Below are positions 4,236-6,309 of a stretch of 6,309 nt of DNA, one piece after another. Within the stretch, counting starts at the first letter, position 1; every line of letters starts with the position of its first letter. This stretch comes from Chloroflexi bacterium RBG_13_51_52. GTDB taxonomy: Bacteria; Chloroflexota; Dehalococcoidia; Dehalococcoidales; RBG-16-60-22. The stretch lies in the NCBI GenBank assembly GCA_001796525.1, contig MGMT01000011.1:1-6309 (forward strand), read 5' to 3'. Made by a program: the position numbers and the translations under genes. The notes under the pieces are model-generated. The model made no database searches, was not told the origin of the DNA, and worked only from the letters and a program-made list of their open reading frames with translations.

Positions 4236-5498
4236 GTGCGAAAAAAACCGATTTTCTTCGGCTGGTACATCGTTGGTCTAGCGATTATTGCCATGATGCT
4301 GGTCTACGGCATCAGGAGCTCCTTCTCCGCTTTTTTCCCTTATATTGTGGACGAGTTCCTCTGGTACCGCGGCAGCACCGCCATCATGTTTTCCTTGAGT
4401 ATCCTGGTCTACGGATTGACCGCGCCTTTTGCCGGCAGCCTGGTCGACCGCTGGAAGCCGCGGGTGGTGGTGGTTATCGGTATCTTGGTGCTCGGCATCG
4501 CCACCGCCAGCTGCCACTTTGCCCGTGAGCTGTGGCATTTTTACCTGCTGTTCGGTATCGTGGCGCCTATCGGCACCGCTTTCTGCGGCTCGCCCGTCAT
4601 CAATCCCGCGCTTCTCAACTGGTTCGGCAAGAGACGCGGCCTGGCGATAGGGCTCGGGCAAATCGGGGGAGGGTTGAGCTTCGCCTATGTCATGTTCATC
4701 GAGTGGGTGAACTCTACCTGGGGATGGGAATATTCCTTCTTCGTCATGGCGGGACTGGTATTGGCTATTTTACTGCCTGTATATCTGCTCTTTTACTATA
4801 ACCGCCCCGAGGATAAAAAAATGAAAGCCTACGGCGTGGACGAGGTGCAGGTAAGCGGAGAATTGAAAACCGCCGCTGCTGCCGTACCGGACTGGACACT
4901 ACGCGGCGCCTTCAAGACCTATCAGCTGTGGCTGCTGGTTTTTTCCGATTTCTGCTACTGGGGAGTGGGCAACTACCTGGTACTGGCGCACCAGATTAAA
5001 TTCGCCGAGGATGCCGGCTTCAGCAACCTGGTGGCGGCGTCCGTTTTCGCTCTGTTCGGTATCATGTCTATCTTCGGGCAAATCTGTGCTTTTATCTCCG
5101 ACCATATCGGACGGGAAAGGACCGTGCTGATAGCGGTGGTTTTAGCCATGGTCGGACTCTTCTCTCTAATGTCTGTCAGCGATGTTTCTCAAATGTGGAT
5201 GCTTTACGTATACTCCGTCTGCTCCGGTTTCGCTACGGGACTTTATTCTCCGACCATCGTTGTGGGGGTAGCCGATATCTATCAGGGGAAAAACATCGGC
5301 GCGCTATCGGCGCTGATATTGACCGGTGTGGGTTTTGGCGGCGCTATCGGCCCGTGGCTCGGCGGCTATATCTACGATGTCTCCGGTAGCTATAATGTCG
5401 CTTTCATCGTCAGCCTGGTGGCCTTTGCCTTGGCGGGCATCAGCTTCTGGATTGCCGCGCCGCGCAACGCCGAGAAAATGCGCGCTAAGTTAAAATAG
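4236..5498 (+). CDS. MFS transporter, oxalate/formate antiporter or monocarboxylate-porter-like
   Basis: From GTG at 4236 this is a 420-residue inner-membrane carrier with about 12 hydrophobic helices in two six-helix halves. The N-terminus MRKKPIFFGWYIV is typical of the OFA/MCT-like branch, where FGWYIV begins helix 1. Motif A is seen between helices 2 and 3 as GSLVDRWKPR (67-76), and its second-half counterpart as ISDHIGRER (287-295). NWFGKRRGLAIGLGQIGGGLS (128-148, around helix 5) is another hallmark of this branch. A hydrophilic central loop runs from about 189 to 222. Such carriers move small carboxylates by symport or antiport; the substrate here is unknown. Starting at TTG 4197 would add 13 residues and is possible. 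The gene is divergent from the flavin oxidoreductase and converges with the GNAT gene, with no clear intrinsic terminator in the 59-bp gap. Confidence 0.85.
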   Translation: MRKKPIFFGWYIVGLAIIAMMLVYGIRSSFSAFFPYIVDEFLWYRGSTAIMFSLSILVYGLTAPFAGSLVDRWKPRVVVVIGILVLGIATASCHFARELWHFYLLFGIVAPIGTAFCGSPVINPALLNWFGKRRGLAIGLGQIGGGLSFAYVMFIEWVNSTWGWEYSFFVMAGLVLAILLPVYLLFYYNRPEDKKMKAYGVDEVQVSGELKTAAAAVPDWTLRGAFKTYQLWLLVFSDFCYWGVGNYLVLAHQIKFAEDAGFSNLVAASVFALFGIMSIFGQICAFISDHIGRERTVLIAVVLAMVGLFSLMSVSDVSQMWMLYVYSVCSGFATGLYSPTIVVGVADIYQGKNIGALSALILTGVGFGGAIGPWLGGYIYDVSGSYNVAFIVSLVAFALAGISFWIAAPRNAEKMRAKLK

Positions 5499-5557
5499 GG
5501 CTGGTGTCTGCCTGATATAGTCCCGGTATTATCGGATTGAAAATGCCTGAGTTCATA

Positions 5558-6309
5558 TTAACTACCCCCTTTTGTTTTCAGTTCCCGACTGTACAGTTCC
5601 ACCCAGGCCGGGCGGTAGCCGAGAGAAATAACGATTCTTCTGGAGGCGATATTTGCGATAGAAGTCGAATAATAGGGGACTATCCCCTGTTTGAAAATGT
5701 ATTCTGTAACAGCACTTACCATCGCTTTGCCGATGCCGCGGTTGCGGTACGCTGGTAGCGTGTCCACGCCGATTTGCCACATGATGTCGCAGTCGGCACT
5801 CACTCCTGCCTTGCCGGCGATTTCGCCGTTGATTCTGGCGATAGCAGCTACACGCTGGGGATTGTTACTATATCCGATAGAATTAGGAAATCGATTATCA
5901 TTGTAGAGTTCAAGCTGTTTTACATCTTCAACCAGATTTATTTCTAAGTCTTCACTGGGAACATAAGGTTTGAAAGTATCGGGTGCGCAAATATACTTCA
6001 ATTCAAGTCTCATTTCCTGGTTGTCGCGTGTAACATAATTTTGCATTCTGGCAACGGTGGATATATCTAAGATATTCTCCCGGGAAAGTCCTCCCAGGTT
6101 GGCTTTAGTCCAGCGTAGCCTCCCCGCGCTGCAGCCCACCACGACCCCGCTACCCATCGTCGCCGCCATCAGGGATTTCTCGCGGAAAGGTAAACGCCAC
6201 CTGCCCCGCATTTCTCTTACTTCGTGAATAAAGACCCCTTCTTCATCGAAGTCTCTTTCTTCGCAGGCAAAGTCCAGCGCCAGGACTTTTTTAGCCGTAT
6301 CTAGTGCAG
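5558..6309 (-). CDS. GNAT family N-acetyltransferase, partial (N-terminus beyond right edge)
   Basis: The frame is open from the right edge to TAA at 5558, giving 249 residues. The first ATG in the window (6211) is unlikely to be the start, because the upstream 32 codons (starting ALDTAKKVLALDF) read like coding sequence; the true start is probably shortly beyond 6309. The GNAT fold, which transfers acetyl from acetyl-CoA, is in the C-terminal half: RVAAIARINGEIAGKAGVSA (152-171, the central strands), WQIGVDTLPAYRNRGIGKAM (177-196) with the acetyl-CoA pyrophosphate loop R-x-x-G-x-G/A at 188-195, and SRRIVISLGYRPAW (222-235, motif B). The first about 110 residues are an additional region of the kind seen in longer GNATs, with GVVVGCS at 54-60. 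The acceptor substrate is unknown. It converges with the MFS gene. Confidence 0.82.
   Translation of the reverse strand, partial: ALDTAKKVLALDFACEERDFDEEGVFIHEVREMRGRWRLPFREKSLMAATMGSGVVVGCSAGRLRWTKANLGGLSRENILDISTVARMQNYVTRDNQEMRLELKYICAPDTFKPYVPSEDLEINLVEDVKQLELYNDNRFPNSIGYSNNPQRVAAIARINGEIAGKAGVSADCDIMWQIGVDTLPAYRNRGIGKAMVSAVTEYIFKQGIVPYYSTSIANIASRRIVISLGYRPAWVELYSRELKTKGGS

Noticed and set aside
4278..4661. Minus-strand 127-codon frame opposite the MFS gene
   Set aside because: It is antisense to a well-supported membrane transporter; the hydrophilic His/Asp-rich product is what antisense of hydrophobic codons gives.

Overview
The window looks like ordinary chromosomal DNA from a mesophilic, probably anaerobic bacterium of mid GC content. 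The gene mix (a CotH-kinase lipoprotein, an RNHCP zinc protein, a nitronate-monooxygenase-like flavoprotein with a cysteine-rich C-terminus, an oxalate/formate-antiporter-like MFS carrier, and a long GNAT with an extra N-terminal region) and the purine-rich Shine-Dalgarno sites resemble what is seen in Chloroflexota (Dehalococcoidia-like) or Clostridia. I cannot decide between these from sequence alone. No mobile element, CRISPR array, rRNA or tRNA gene was found.

Layout, left to right. (1) 1-1187, minus: the N-terminal 395 residues of a CotH-family lipoprotein cut by the left window edge. It carries a Gly/Pro/Leu/Asn-rich insertion. (2) 1283-2065, minus: a class I SAM-dependent methyltransferase whose start is fixed by an AGGAGG site. 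(3) 2091-2480, minus: an RNHCP-domain zinc-ribbon protein, 25 bp upstream of the methyltransferase and probably in the same operon. (4) 2481-2922: a 442-bp non-coding stretch with a near-consensus minus-strand promoter, then an intrinsic terminator, then a second terminator-like hairpin just before the RNHCP ribosome binding site. (5) 2923-4038, minus: an NMO/FabK-like FMN oxidoreductase, visibly more AT-rich than its neighbours. (6) 4039-4235: a divergent intergenic region with candidate promoters on both strands and short palindromes. (7) 4236-5498, plus: a 12-TM MFS transporter. (8) 5558-6309, minus: a GNAT acetyltransferase whose start lies beyond the right edge.

The part most worth following up is the leader between the promoter at 2743-2771 and the RNHCP start at 2480. 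Hand folding gives two terminator-type hairpins, a candidate antiterminator that competes with the first, and a 10-nt leader segment complementary to the whole loop of the second. This could be an attenuated leader controlling the RNHCP-methyltransferase pair, or a short independent RNA of about 145 nt. I recognise no known riboswitch class in it.

The remaining genes do not form an obvious pathway. The oxidoreductase and the MFS carrier are divergently transcribed from overlapping promoter elements and may be co-regulated. The MFS and GNAT genes converge with 59 bp between them.
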